Positions 1 to 6,138 of a DNA stretch of 8,050 nucleotides are shown in pieces. Position numbers and translations under genes: made by a program. The notes under the pieces are model-generated. The model was not told the DNA's origin and ran no database searches. It saw nothing but the letters and a program-made list of their open reading frames with translations. The stretch is from Chloroflexota bacterium (GTDB taxonomy: Bacteria > Chloroflexota > Anaerolineae > J102). Where the stretch lies: contig PIVW01000270.1 of the NCBI GenBank assembly GCA_003353825.1, positions 1 to 8,050 on the forward strand, written 5' to 3'. Position 1 is the stretch's first letter. Each line of letters begins with the position of its first letter.

Positions 1-54
1 CGGCATATTCCGTCGTCTCACATGGTCGGGATTCCTTCTTTTTCTCTTGGACAT
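1..54 (-). CDS. possible start of a basic protein overlapping the MNT frame (partial)
   Basis: In another minus-strand frame an ATG at 54-52 opens 18 codons to the edge, beginning MSKRKRRNPDHVRRR. A strongly basic N-terminal tail of this kind is common on small bacterial proteins. The frame has a stop just upstream and no convincing SD. If it is real, the MNT gene should end soon beyond the edge or be frameshifted near 60-120. It is too short to identify. Confidence 0.2.
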   Translation of the reverse strand, partial: MSKRKRRNPDHVRRRNMP

Positions 55-412
55 CTTGCCAATTTACGTCTCGATAACCGATTTGACAAATCTGCATCGA
101 CCTTAACTTGTCACGAATGCCCTTTTTCAGTACTTGATAGCCGAGAATGGGAGAGACTTGATTCAGCAAAATCAAATCGACGTCGGTGTCCAGCAAGTCA
201 GCCAATTCGAGTTGATTATGCAATCGCTGGCTCCACGACGGGATCGTGTCACGCCTATACAATACACCGATATCAATGTCACTCATTGTCGTAAATGTCT
301 GCGTAACAACAGAACCATACAGATAGATTGCGGCAATCCCCTCACGTCCGGCGAAATAGCCGCATATCGTCTGTTGTATATGGTTCAGATCGGCCGAGTT
401 GTCGCTACTCAT
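1..412 (-). CDS. MNT-type nucleotidyltransferase domain protein (partial, runs off left edge)
   Basis: At least 137 codons are open from ATG at 412 to the left edge, so the C-terminus is not seen. The translation shows the signature of the DNA polymerase beta-like minimal nucleotidyltransferases. There is a Gly-Ser turn (YGS, residues 32-34), then SDIDIGVL (44-51) with the two metal-binding aspartates D45 and D47, and a third acidic strand DVDLILL (77-83) with D79. The segment ILGYQVLKKG (89-98) matches the helix that usually follows. An in-frame TAG two codons upstream fixes ATG 412 as the first possible ATG. It has no clear SD. Such proteins transfer nucleotides to protein or small-molecule targets and are often antitoxins paired with HEPN toxins, but no HEPN gene is visible, so the target is unknown. 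After residue 98 the sequence is very basic and does not show the usual MNT ending, so a frameshift or decay there is possible. Confidence 0.72.
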   Translation of the reverse strand, partial: MSSDNSADLNHIQQTICGYFAGREGIAAIYLYGSVVTQTFTTMSDIDIGVLYRRDTIPSWSQRLHNQLELADLLDTDVDLILLNQVSPILGYQVLKKGIRDKLRSMQICQIGYRDVNWQDVQEKKKESRPCETTEYA

Positions 413-425
413 GCTCTAGATCATA
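413..425 (-). promoter_or_regulatory. candidate extended -10 promoter for the MNT gene (leaderless)
   Basis: On the minus strand the sequence TGCTATGAT (428-420) is an extended -10 element: TG, one base, then TATGAT at 425-420. A start point about seven bases downstream would fall at or next to the ATG at 412, which fits the lack of an SD. No good -35 is present. This is inferred from motifs only. Confidence 0.35.
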
Positions 426-475
426 GCATATAGAGACATGGTATCGCCAGAGCCGCTTGCAGCGATGATACTAAA

Positions 476-1780
476 CTATTGGTTGTCGGGCTTGGGGGCG
501 GCCAACCTATGTTCACCCCGTCGAATCGCCAGGATGTTATCCAGTTGTTCGGGCGCACTGATCTCCTGAACAAGCCGCATAAACGTGACTAGATCGGGTG
601 TCAGGCTACGCATCTCACGCAGTTTTGGGCCGATCGGATCTGATGCGGCTGGGCGGGTTGCATAGGAACCGTGAAAGGCAAAGTATGCCTGGTTGAGTTT
701 GCGTAGATAATAACCCTCTTCCACAAACATCTGTCTGCGGGCTTCCATGTAGGCTTCTGCTTCTCCGACATTGCCTGCCTCCAGCAATTCGTCGACTCGC
801 AAACGCGTGCGGTGCATTTCCCGCCGAAAATCGAATTGATCCGGGTCGTCGTCAGCGATCAACTCCTCGTCATCCAATGGTGGTAGTAGTGGGGGGATGG
901 GGATGCCGTAATATTCGAAGGCCAATTGATCCCCTATCACATCTCCTACAATGGTCGCCACTGTCTCATTGATGGTAATCATCTCCTGATCATCGAATAA
1001 ATGCCAGCCCAAGGGTTGAAAGACAAGATAGTTGTGTACCCACTCGTGGGCAATGGTGCTGAGAATCCAGGACAGGCTGGCCTGATCCATAACCATGGTT
1101 GGCCACACACCCAATCCCCCCAGGCCTTCGATTATTGTAGAACGGTCGAATTCGTCCGCTACCTGGTCCTCCAAGAAGTCGATTTCAGACAATGGTATAT
1201 CGGGATGCAAATGGATGCCAGCCTCAACCTCGATCCGATCACGCGGGGAAACGATCAAATAGTTGGGAAGGTCGCTGAAGTTGAAGCGAGCGGGAGGCCA
1301 GACAACGCCCCTCTTCGAAAAACCCATCATTACAAGCATTTCTCTCACTTGCCGTTCCAGAATCGCTTCTACATAAGGGCGCGTGTTCGCTTGAATAGCA
1401 GCCATGCTCGCCAATCGTTCATTCAGTTCCCGGCTAGCGGCTTCTGGATCGGCGATGTCTGGATCAGCATAGATGCGTGAGATATGATTCTGCAACCATC
1501 TTATGCGAGTCGCCCGGTTTTGATAATGTTCGACCAGTATGAATTGTTCCTCGGGCGAAAGGCGGACACCCGGCCGCCGTACCATATCGGCCAACTTGCC
1601 GCTAACAGACCCCAGCCCATAGCCAAATAGATCGAAGCGATAATCGTCGACAGAATCGGCAATAGGACCTTGTAATTCACCACCAAAACTAAACTGTTGC
1701 CATACAGCTCCAGCGCCAATGGCAGCGGTTAACATCAGGGCAAGGATCGCAAGCAATGCGACTTTTCTTCGAGACATCAT
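476..1780 (-). CDS. membrane-anchored HExxH zinc metallopeptidase, putative aminopeptidase-like
   Basis: A 434-aa protein. Residues 6-27 form one hydrophobic segment after a short basic start (MSRRK), so it is either an N-terminal anchor or an uncleaved signal, and the bulk probably lies outside the cytoplasm. The zinc motif HEWVH is at 245-249, inside a helix (STIAHEWVHNYLVF). NETVA at 271-275 puts a glutamate (E272) 22 residues later, the usual third ligand of gluzincins. A helical region precedes the motif (75-150). A very acidic loop (303-317) and a C-terminal helical part with LNQAYFAFHGSY (362-373) follow it. The layout (HExxH, then NExxA, then a late Leu-Asn helix) resembles the predicted aminopeptidase family DUF2265/COG4324, but the match is distant and made from memory. 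The substrate is unknown. The start is ATG 1780 or the adjacent ATG 1777. The SD is weak (GAAGAA). It is followed after 63 bp by the MNT gene on the same strand. Confidence 0.75.
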   Translation of the reverse strand: MMSRRKVALLAILALMLTAAIGAGAVWQQFSFGGELQGPIADSVDDYRFDLFGYGLGSVSGKLADMVRRPGVRLSPEEQFILVEHYQNRATRIRWLQNHISRIYADPDIADPEAASRELNERLASMAAIQANTRPYVEAILERQVREMLVMMGFSKRGVVWPPARFNFSDLPNYLIVSPRDRIEVEAGIHLHPDIPLSEIDFLEDQVADEFDRSTIIEGLGGLGVWPTMVMDQASLSWILSTIAHEWVHNYLVFQPLGWHLFDDQEMITINETVATIVGDVIGDQLAFEYYGIPIPPLLPPLDDEELIADDDPDQFDFRREMHRTRLRVDELLEAGNVGEAEAYMEARRQMFVEEGYYLRKLNQAYFAFHGSYATRPAASDPIGPKLREMRSLTPDLVTFMRLVQEISAPEQLDNILAIRRGEHRLAAPKPDNQ

Positions 1781-1847
1781 TCAGGTTTTCTTCGGTAAAA
1801 GGGTCGAATCAGTGATCGGGTTGGCGTCGCACGAACATGGTTATGCA

Positions 1848-1875
1848 AGTATAGTCTCATTAGCCGTCGTTTCAC
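1848..1875 (-). promoter_or_regulatory. candidate sigma70 promoter for the metallopeptidase gene
   Basis: On the minus strand GTGAAA (1875-1870) and TATACT (1853-1848) are separated by 16 bases. The -35 matches TTGACA at four of six positions and the -10 matches TATAAT at five of six. It would give a leader of about 60 bases before ATG 1780. The rest of the 1781-2017 gap shows only the hairpins listed separately, with no gene. Confidence 0.4.
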
Positions 1876-1892
1876 GGTATGGACGCGTACTA

Positions 1893-1912
1893 CCCCCGGT
1901 AGAGACCAGGGG
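1893..1912 (-). other. GC-rich hairpin between gltA and the metallopeptidase gene
   Basis: The minus strand reads CCCCTGGT, CTCT, ACCGGGGG: an 8-bp stem with a 4-base loop. One pair is G-U when read as minus-strand RNA but a C-A mismatch when read as plus-strand RNA, so a minus-strand transcript would fold better. No T-run follows. It could act as a transcript-end barrier or leader structure just upstream of the candidate promoter at 1848-1875. Confidence 0.35.
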
Positions 1913-1982
1913 CAGTTGAGATTGGAAGGATGCGTTTAGTCAGTACACGACCTGCGGCCGTCCCTCGTAATGAAAGAGTTTC

Positions 1983-2013
1983 AAGAATTAAACTCAGGTC
2001 GTCAACCTGACTT
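1983..2013 (-). terminator. candidate intrinsic terminator of gltA
   Basis: A few bases after the gltA stop, the minus strand has TCAGGT, TGACG, ACCTGA (2010-1994): a 6-bp stem with a 5-base loop. Two more A-T pairs lie beyond a G-G mismatch. A T-rich tail (GTTTAATTCTT) follows. The stem is short and only moderately GC-rich, so termination may be partial. Confidence 0.45.
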
Positions 2014-2017
2014 AAGT

Positions 2018-3307
2018 TCAACTTCGATCGGAGATCGATACATAGTTTCGAGTATCTGCACCATCAAATATCTGGCGAGGTCGGGCGATGCGTTGTTCGG
2101 GGTCATTGAGCATCTCGCGCCATTGAGCAAGCCAGCCCACTGTGCGGGGGATGGCAAACATAACGGTAAACATGTTTGGGGGCAAACCCAGCGCCTGGTA
2201 GATGATGCCGCTGTAGAAATCAACGTTGGGATAGAGTTTTCGCTCGACGAAATACTCTTCCTGTAGGGCGATCCTTTCCAGCTCCAAGGCGATGTCGAGC
2301 ATAGGATTACGCCCGGTAACTTCGAAAACCTGATAGGCGATATCTTTGACAATACGTGCTCGTGGATCATAGTTTTTGTAGACTCTGTGCCCAAAGCCCA
2401 TGAGCTTGCGTTCACCTCGCCGCACACTATCCATGAATTCAGGGATATTCTTGACATCACCGACTTCGGTCAGCATGCGCAACACAGCCTCGTTGGCGCC
2501 ACCATGCAAGGGTCCGTATAAGGCCGCAGCGGCAGCCGAGACGGCAACATAGGGGTCCGGCAAGGAACTGCCCACCATACGCATGGTGCTGGTCGAGCAA
2601 TTCTGTTCGTGATCCAAATGAAGGATGAAGAGGATATCCAGCGCTCGTTCCAAAACCGGATTGGGCTCGTATTTGAGTTCGGTCATCTTGAACATCATGT
2701 TCAAGAAATTACCACTATAGCTTAGATCATTGTCTGGATAGGCGTAGGGAAATCCCATCGAGTGGCGATACGCCCAGGCTGCCAGGGTGGGTATTTTTGC
2801 GATTAGGCGCCTTGTTTGCAGTTCGACCGAATCCTGGTCACGTATACTACGTGCCTCGGGATAAAAAGTTGACAGTGCTGCCACAGAACTGATCAGCATA
2901 GCCATGGGGTGAGCGTCGTAGCGGAAGCCGCTTAGGAACCCACGGAAATTATCCGGGACAATCGAGTGGTGCGCAATATCATACCTCCACGTGTCCAGTT
3001 GCTCTTGAGTGGGCAGTTCACCATAGAGCACTAAATAAGCGATCTCCAGGTAAGAGCCCTGTTCAGCCAGTTGGGCGATGGGATATCCTCTATATTGTAG
3101 AATACCAACATCGCCATCGATGTAGGTGATTTGGCTCCTGCAAGAAGCTGTATTGATATATGCCGGATCGTAACTCATCAGTCCAAAGTCATTGTCGTCA
3201 ACCTTGATCTGTCGGAGATCCATACCCCTGATGGTGCCGTCGGTGATGGGGATTTCGTACGCCGCACCGGTACGGTTGTCAGTAATTGTGAGACTCTCTT
3301 GGCCCAT
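2018..3307 (-). CDS. gltA: citrate synthase
   Basis: Condenses acetyl-CoA with oxaloacetate to citrate, the entry step of the TCA cycle, in the cytoplasm. From ATG 3307 the product is 429 aa, the usual length for bacterial GltA. All landmarks are present: oxaloacetate-binding HLDHEQN (230-236, His233), the catalytic histidine in YGPLHGGANE (264-273, His268), GFGHRVY (304-310, His307) and the catalytic aspartate in VDFYSG (362-367, Asp363). The arginine-rich end (PRQIFDG, near 410) is also there. The N-terminal part carries the TDGTIRGMDLR and GILQYRGYPI segments of the family. An earlier ATG at 3400 would add 31 residues unlike the family and would place the start inside the predicted promoter. 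ATG 3307 has a proper SD, so 3307 is chosen. The gene stands alone, between a tRNA terminator upstream and a candidate terminator downstream. Confidence 0.96.
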   Translation of the reverse strand: MGQESLTITDNRTGAAYEIPITDGTIRGMDLRQIKVDDNDFGLMSYDPAYINTASCRSQITYIDGDVGILQYRGYPIAQLAEQGSYLEIAYLVLYGELPTQEQLDTWRYDIAHHSIVPDNFRGFLSGFRYDAHPMAMLISSVAALSTFYPEARSIRDQDSVELQTRRLIAKIPTLAAWAYRHSMGFPYAYPDNDLSYSGNFLNMMFKMTELKYEPNPVLERALDILFILHLDHEQNCSTSTMRMVGSSLPDPYVAVSAAAAALYGPLHGGANEAVLRMLTEVGDVKNIPEFMDSVRRGERKLMGFGHRVYKNYDPRARIVKDIAYQVFEVTGRNPMLDIALELERIALQEEYFVERKLYPNVDFYSGIIYQALGLPPNMFTVMFAIPRTVGWLAQWREMLNDPEQRIARPRQIFDGADTRNYVSISDRS

Positions 3308-3313
3308 GAACTT

Positions 3314-3318
3314 ACCTC
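3314..3318 (-). promoter_or_regulatory. ribosome binding site that fixes the gltA start
   Basis: GAGGT on the minus strand lies 6 bases before ATG 3307. The alternative ATG at 3400 has no comparable site, so this SD decides the start in favour of 3307. Confidence 0.75.
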
Positions 3319-3390
3319 GTAATTTGTAGCGAATGGCTGAAATGAACTTGGCTGGCTGTACCACCAAGTCTGGTATCGTGTAAGACACTA

Positions 3391-3400
3391 ATTGTATCAC
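3391..3400 (-). promoter_or_regulatory. extended -10 promoter for gltA
   Basis: The minus strand reads GTGATACAAT (3400-3391): TACAAT as -10, preceded by TG plus one base, the extended -10 form. There is no good -35, as is usual for this type. Transcription would begin near 3384 and give a leader of about 75 bases. The upstream tRNA unit ends in a terminator at 3463-3501, so gltA needs a promoter of its own in this gap. Confidence 0.5.
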
Positions 3401-3433
3401 ATTGCCAAAAAATGACGCAGTGCGCCGGCAATG
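3400..3433. promoter_or_regulatory. inverted repeat upstream of the gltA -10, possible operator
   Basis: CATTGCC at 3400-3406 and GGCAATG at 3427-3433 form perfect 7-bp inverted arms, 20 bases apart. The right-hand (minus-strand downstream) arm abuts the extended -10 and the pair spans the -35 region. That placement suits a dimeric repressor or activator site, but a chance repeat cannot be excluded. Confidence 0.3.
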
Positions 3434-3462
3434 CTACCATGAACTCAGGTTCGTACCTCGAC

Positions 3463-3501
3463 ATAAACAACAAAACACCCGATGCAGACACGGCATCGGG
3501 T
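3463..3501 (-). terminator. intrinsic terminator of the tRNA-Glu transcript
   Basis: Read on the minus strand, ACCCGATGC and GCATCGGGT form a perfect 9-bp stem (3501-3493 with 3485-3477) around a 7-base loop. The T-rich tail GTTTTGTTGTTT follows directly. It lies 15 bases after the tRNA 3' end and separates the tRNA from gltA. Confidence 0.9.
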
Positions 3502-3515
3502 CCTAAAAAGTAGAG

Positions 3516-3588
3516 TAGCCCATACGGGGTTCGAACCCGTGTCTCAGCCTTGAGAGGGCTGTGTCCTAGTCCACTAGACGAATGGGCC
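3516..3588 (-). tRNA. tRNA-Glu, anticodon CUC
   Basis: A 73-base cloverleaf fits without gaps. The acceptor stem is GGCCCAT with ATGGGCT, and the D arm is GTCT with GGAC. The anticodon stem CAGCC with GGCTG carries the 7-base loop CTCTCAA, with CTC as anticodon at plus positions 3552-3554. The T arm is ACGGG, TTCGAAC, CCCGT, and the discriminator is A. The anticodon reads GAG codons (glutamate), with T33 and A37 as expected. The first acceptor pair is G-U rather than G-C. CCA is not encoded: CTC follows the discriminator, so CCA must be added after transcription. Confidence 0.96.
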
Positions 3589-3613
3589 AAACGCTTATTC
3601 AACAACGACCCGC

Positions 3614-3642
3614 ATTATAGTGCCGAGGCGCGTTCGTGTCAA
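3614..3642 (-). promoter_or_regulatory. consensus sigma70 promoter of tRNA-Glu
   Basis: On the minus strand TTGACA (3642-3637) and TATAAT (3619-3614) are separated by exactly 17 bases, a perfect match to the consensus. Transcription would start near 3607, about 19 bases before the mature tRNA. The bases just after the -10 (GCGGGTCG) are GC-rich, as in growth-rate- and stringently controlled stable RNA promoters. That regulation is inferred. Confidence 0.9.
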
Positions 3643-3700
3643 AACAATCGCATGTTGGCTCCACAAGTCATGTTCACAACCAAGTCGACCATGTCGCAGT

Positions 3701-3730
3701 TTCATTTCCGCATCTCTGCTATGCTAAAAT
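3701..3730 (+). promoter_or_regulatory. candidate extended -10 promoter for the flippase-like gene
   Basis: TGCTAAAAT at 3722-3730 is an extended -10 (TG, one base, TAAAAT). A weak -35-like TTCATT lies at 3701-3706 with 18-base spacing. The start point would be near 3737, about 27 bases before the TTG start codon. It diverges from the tRNA-Glu promoter. Confidence 0.45.
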
Positions 3731-3740
3731 AGGCGACATC

Positions 3741-3767
3741 ATGTCTTCAAAAGGAAAGTCAGCTTGA
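3741..3767 (+). CDS. possible 8-codon leader ORF overlapping the next start
   Basis: ATG at 3741 opens MSSKGKSA and stops at TGA 3765-3767. That stop overlaps the TTG start of the flippase-like gene (TTGA). It begins only a few bases after the predicted transcription start and contains the SD of the larger gene. It could couple translation to the downstream gene, but it may be chance. Confidence 0.2.
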   Translation: MSSKGKSA

Positions 3768-4768
3768 AAAAAGTGCAATTGTGGGTCGGCGTCATCATAA
3801 GTATTGTATTTTTATGGTGGGCGCTGCGCGAGTTCAAATGGCCGGAAGTATGGCAGGCGTTGCGCACAGCACGATATTACTGGATCATCCCAGGTGTGCT
3901 CGTCTACATGTTTGGTGTGTGGGCGCGTACCTGGCGTTGGCACTACATGCTACGCCCTTTCAAATCTGTGCGACTAACACGATTGTTCCCTGTGGTCTGC
4001 ATTGGCTACATGGGGAATAACATTTTTCCCTTCCGGGCCGGTGAAGTCTTACGCTCGTGGGTGCTCAAACAGACGGAGGATATACCGATCAGTGGTAGTC
4101 TCGCTACTGTCCTGGTCGAACGCGTTTTTGATGGCCTGGTCATGTTGCTGTTCGTCTTCATCGCCTTGCCTTTCGCCACCAATATCCCCGATGTGTATCG
4201 TACCTGGGTGGTCGGGTTCAGCCTGATGTTTGGGGTCGCGCTGATTGTCATTATGCTAATTGCAGCACGGCCCGATCTCACCCGCCGCTTCTACGATGGC
4301 ATCGCCAGCCGAGTGATCCCTCCCCACTTTCGTGCGCCGGTTGGCGAGTTGATCGATAAGTTTGTGTTTGGCCTTACTTCTTTGCGCAGCGGACGTGATG
4401 TGCTCATGATATTTGCTACCTCAGTTGTGATCTGGCTTGCCGAGACAATGAAGTATTGGTTTATTATGCATGCCTTTGATTTTGAGACATCGTTTTTCAT
4501 CCTCATGCTCATGAATGGAGTCGTCAATCTCTTTACATCGATTCCCTCCTCACCCGGCTATGTGGGGACATTCGATGCTCCGGGTATCGAGATTTTGACC
4601 GTGGCCGGCGGTATCAATCGCCAAATCGCCACAGCCTATACCCTTGTATTGCATGTTGCCCTATGGTTACCGATTACACTGTTGGGATTATATTTCTTTT
4701 ACCGAGAACAATTGCAATGGTCAGATATCAAACGTGCCAGTCAGGCCGTTGCACAATCGGACGTCTGA
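3764..4768 (+). CDS. flippase-like integral membrane protein (LPG synthase TM / UPF0104 family)
   Basis: 334 aa, with about eight hydrophobic segments (roughly 5-22, 38-56, 72-88, 123-140, 148-167, 213-231, 241-260, 288-312). Three conserved family stretches are visible: NNIFPFRAGEVLRSWVL (85-101), VLVERVFDGL (116-125) and SIPSSPGYVGTFDA (259-271). They match the transmembrane domain first known from the phosphatidylglycerol lysyltransferase MprF. The cytoplasmic transferase domain of MprF is absent, so it is not an aminoacyl-PG synthase by itself. Stand-alone members are thought to act in lipid or glycolipid handling, but the substrate is unknown. The start is TTG 3764: AAGGA at 3751-3755 lies 8 bases upstream, and the first internal ATG (residue 49) would remove the first two membrane segments. 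ugd follows after 35 bp, which suggests an operon and a role in envelope polysaccharide or glycolipid. Confidence 0.88.
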   Translation: MKKVQLWVGVIISIVFLWWALREFKWPEVWQALRTARYYWIIPGVLVYMFGVWARTWRWHYMLRPFKSVRLTRLFPVVCIGYMGNNIFPFRAGEVLRSWVLKQTEDIPISGSLATVLVERVFDGLVMLLFVFIALPFATNIPDVYRTWVVGFSLMFGVALIVIMLIAARPDLTRRFYDGIASRVIPPHFRAPVGELIDKFVFGLTSLRSGRDVLMIFATSVVIWLAETMKYWFIMHAFDFETSFFILMLMNGVVNLFTSIPSSPGYVGTFDAPGIEILTVAGGINRQIATAYTLVLHVALWLPITLLGLYFFYREQLQWSDIKRASQAVAQSDV

Positions 4769-4803
4769 GGCCAGAGCATCAACAATACAAGAGGAGTTAA
4801 TTT

Positions 4804-6138
4804 ATGAAGAATATCTGTGTCCTGGGCGCCGGCTATGTCGGTCTTGTCACCGGCGCCTGCTTTGCCGACCTTGGCAATAAGGTTATCTGTCTTGATATCG
4901 ATGAACCGAAAATAGAAGCCCTCAATCGTGGTGACGTACCCATCTACGAACCTGGTCTAACTGAAGTACTGCTACGCAACGTCCATTCTCGCAGACTCAA
5001 TTTTACCACGAGCTATGAGGACGCGCTTAAAACGGCGGAGTTTGTGTTTATCGCCGTGGGTACACCCTCAGGCGTAGATGGTGAAGCAGATCTGCAATAC
5101 GTGCGCATGGCAGCTAAAAGCATTGCTAGGGTGATGGATCACCCCTTGATTATTATTAACAAATCGACTGTACCGGTGGGAACCGGCGATTGGGTGGCCG
5201 ATATCATCAAGAAGCACCAGGAGGAACCGATACCATTCTGGGTGGTCTCCAATCCCGAATTTCTGCGCGAGGGTTCGGCTATCCTTGATTTTATGAACCC
5301 CGACCGCGTGGTACTTGGGTCCTTGCATCATGAGGCTGCCGAAAAGGTCGCGCAGTTACATCTGCCGTTACGTACCACCATCCAGATTACAGATTTGCGC
5401 ACAGCCGAAATGATTAAATATGCTTCGAACGCCTTCCTGGCCACGCGCATCAGTTTTATCAATGAGATCGCTACGATCTGCGAACGCCTGGGTGCCGACG
5501 TGAAGGAAGTGGCTGTGGGCATGGGATACGATAAGCGCATCGGCCCTGCGTTTTTGGACGCGGGTCTGGGCTTTGGTGGCTCCTGTTTTCCAAAAGATGT
5601 ACGTGCGTTAGAACATATGGCGCTCATTCATGATGCGCATCCCCAGTTGCTGCGGGCCGTTTTAGATATCAATCGCCACCAGCGGCGCCAGGTTGTGGTG
5701 AAACTGCGCGAGATGTTGGGGGGATTAAATGAACGACGCGTGGGTTTGCTTGGGTTATCCTTCAAGCCCAATACTGACGATATGCGCGAAGCCCCTGCTG
5801 TAGATATCGCTCGCCAATTGCATCGGGAGGGCGCTTATGTTCAGGCTTACGATCCTGTAAGCCGGGAGATCGCCGCCCGCATGCTGCCTGATGTTTGCCT
5901 GGCGGAAAGTGTTTACGAGGTAGCCAAAGATGCGGACGCGTTGGTGGTTGTGACCGAATGGAATGAGTTTCGCCATCTTGATATGGAACGCATCCGCCGA
6001 AATATGGCGGGCAATGTCTTGCTCGATGGACGCAATATCTGGGATCCAGAGGAAATGGCAGGGCTGGGATTTGTCTACAGTGGTGTAGGGAGAGGTGTAA
6101 ACATCAGCAATGGTGGCAGAGAAGATGATCTGTCATGA
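4804..6138 (+). CDS. ugd: UDP-glucose 6-dehydrogenase
   Basis: Oxidises UDP-glucose to UDP-glucuronate with two NAD+, in the cytoplasm, supplying uronic acid for exopolysaccharide or envelope glycans. At 444 aa it has the usual three parts. The N-terminal Rossmann fold has [10 protein letters not shown] (8-17), then STVPVGT (121-127) and [10 protein letters not shown] (150-159). The central helical part has [19 protein letters not shown] (203-221). The active-site loop [10 protein letters not shown] (256-265) carries the nucleophile Cys261, and the C-terminal UDP-binding fold has [15 protein letters not shown] (317-331). The start is secure: GAGGAG at 4791-4796 lies 7 bases before ATG. The family normally ends near GVGRG (427-431). 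Here 13 extra residues follow, and the last codons and the TGA stop lie in the first unit of the downstream repeat array. A related nucleotide-sugar dehydrogenase (for example UDP-ManNAc) is less likely given the motif set. Confidence 0.94.
   Translation: MKNICVLGAGYVGLVTGACFADLGNKVICLDIDEPKIEALNRGDVPIYEPGLTEVLLRNVHSRRLNFTTSYEDALKTAEFVFIAVGTPSGVDGEADLQYVRMAAKSIARVMDHPLIIINKSTVPVGTGDWVADIIKKHQEEPIPFWVVSNPEFLREGSAILDFMNPDRVVLGSLHHEAAEKVAQLHLPLRTTIQITDLRTAEMIKYASNAFLATRISFINEIATICERLGADVKEVAVGMGYDKRIGPAFLDAGLGFGGSCFPKDVRALEHMALIHDAHPQLLRAVLDINRHQRRQVVVKLREMLGGLNERRVGLLGLSFKPNTDDMREAPAVDIARQLHREGAYVQAYDPVSREIAARMLPDVCLAESVYEVAKDADALVVVTEWNEFRHLDMERIRRNMAGNVLLDGRNIWDPEEMAGLGFVYSGVGRGVNISNGGREDDLS

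Noticed and set aside
1..412. HEPN-MNT toxin-antitoxin system
   Set aside because: No HEPN gene is visible. The overlapping basic frame at 54 does not look like a HEPN N-terminus, so the pair cannot be claimed.
22..433. Plus-strand frames at the left end (90 and 99 codons)
   Set aside because: The minus strand encodes a clear MNT active site over the same bases.
413..475. Terminator after the metallopeptidase gene (ATCGC / GCGAT pairing)
   Set aside because: Only 5 bp with a long loop and no T-run; too weak to call.
1001..1480. 159-codon plus-strand frame
   Set aside because: It lies antisense within the metallopeptidase gene, whose motifs and N-terminal anchor are convincing. The opposite reading shows no domain.
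3308..3400. gltA start at ATG 3400 (31 extra residues)
   Set aside because: The extra residues do not resemble citrate synthase, the predicted -10 covers this ATG, and ATG 3307 has a good SD and gives normal length.
3550..3732. 60-codon plus-strand frame across the tRNA
   Set aside because: It runs antisense through the tRNA-Glu and its promoter and has no SD.
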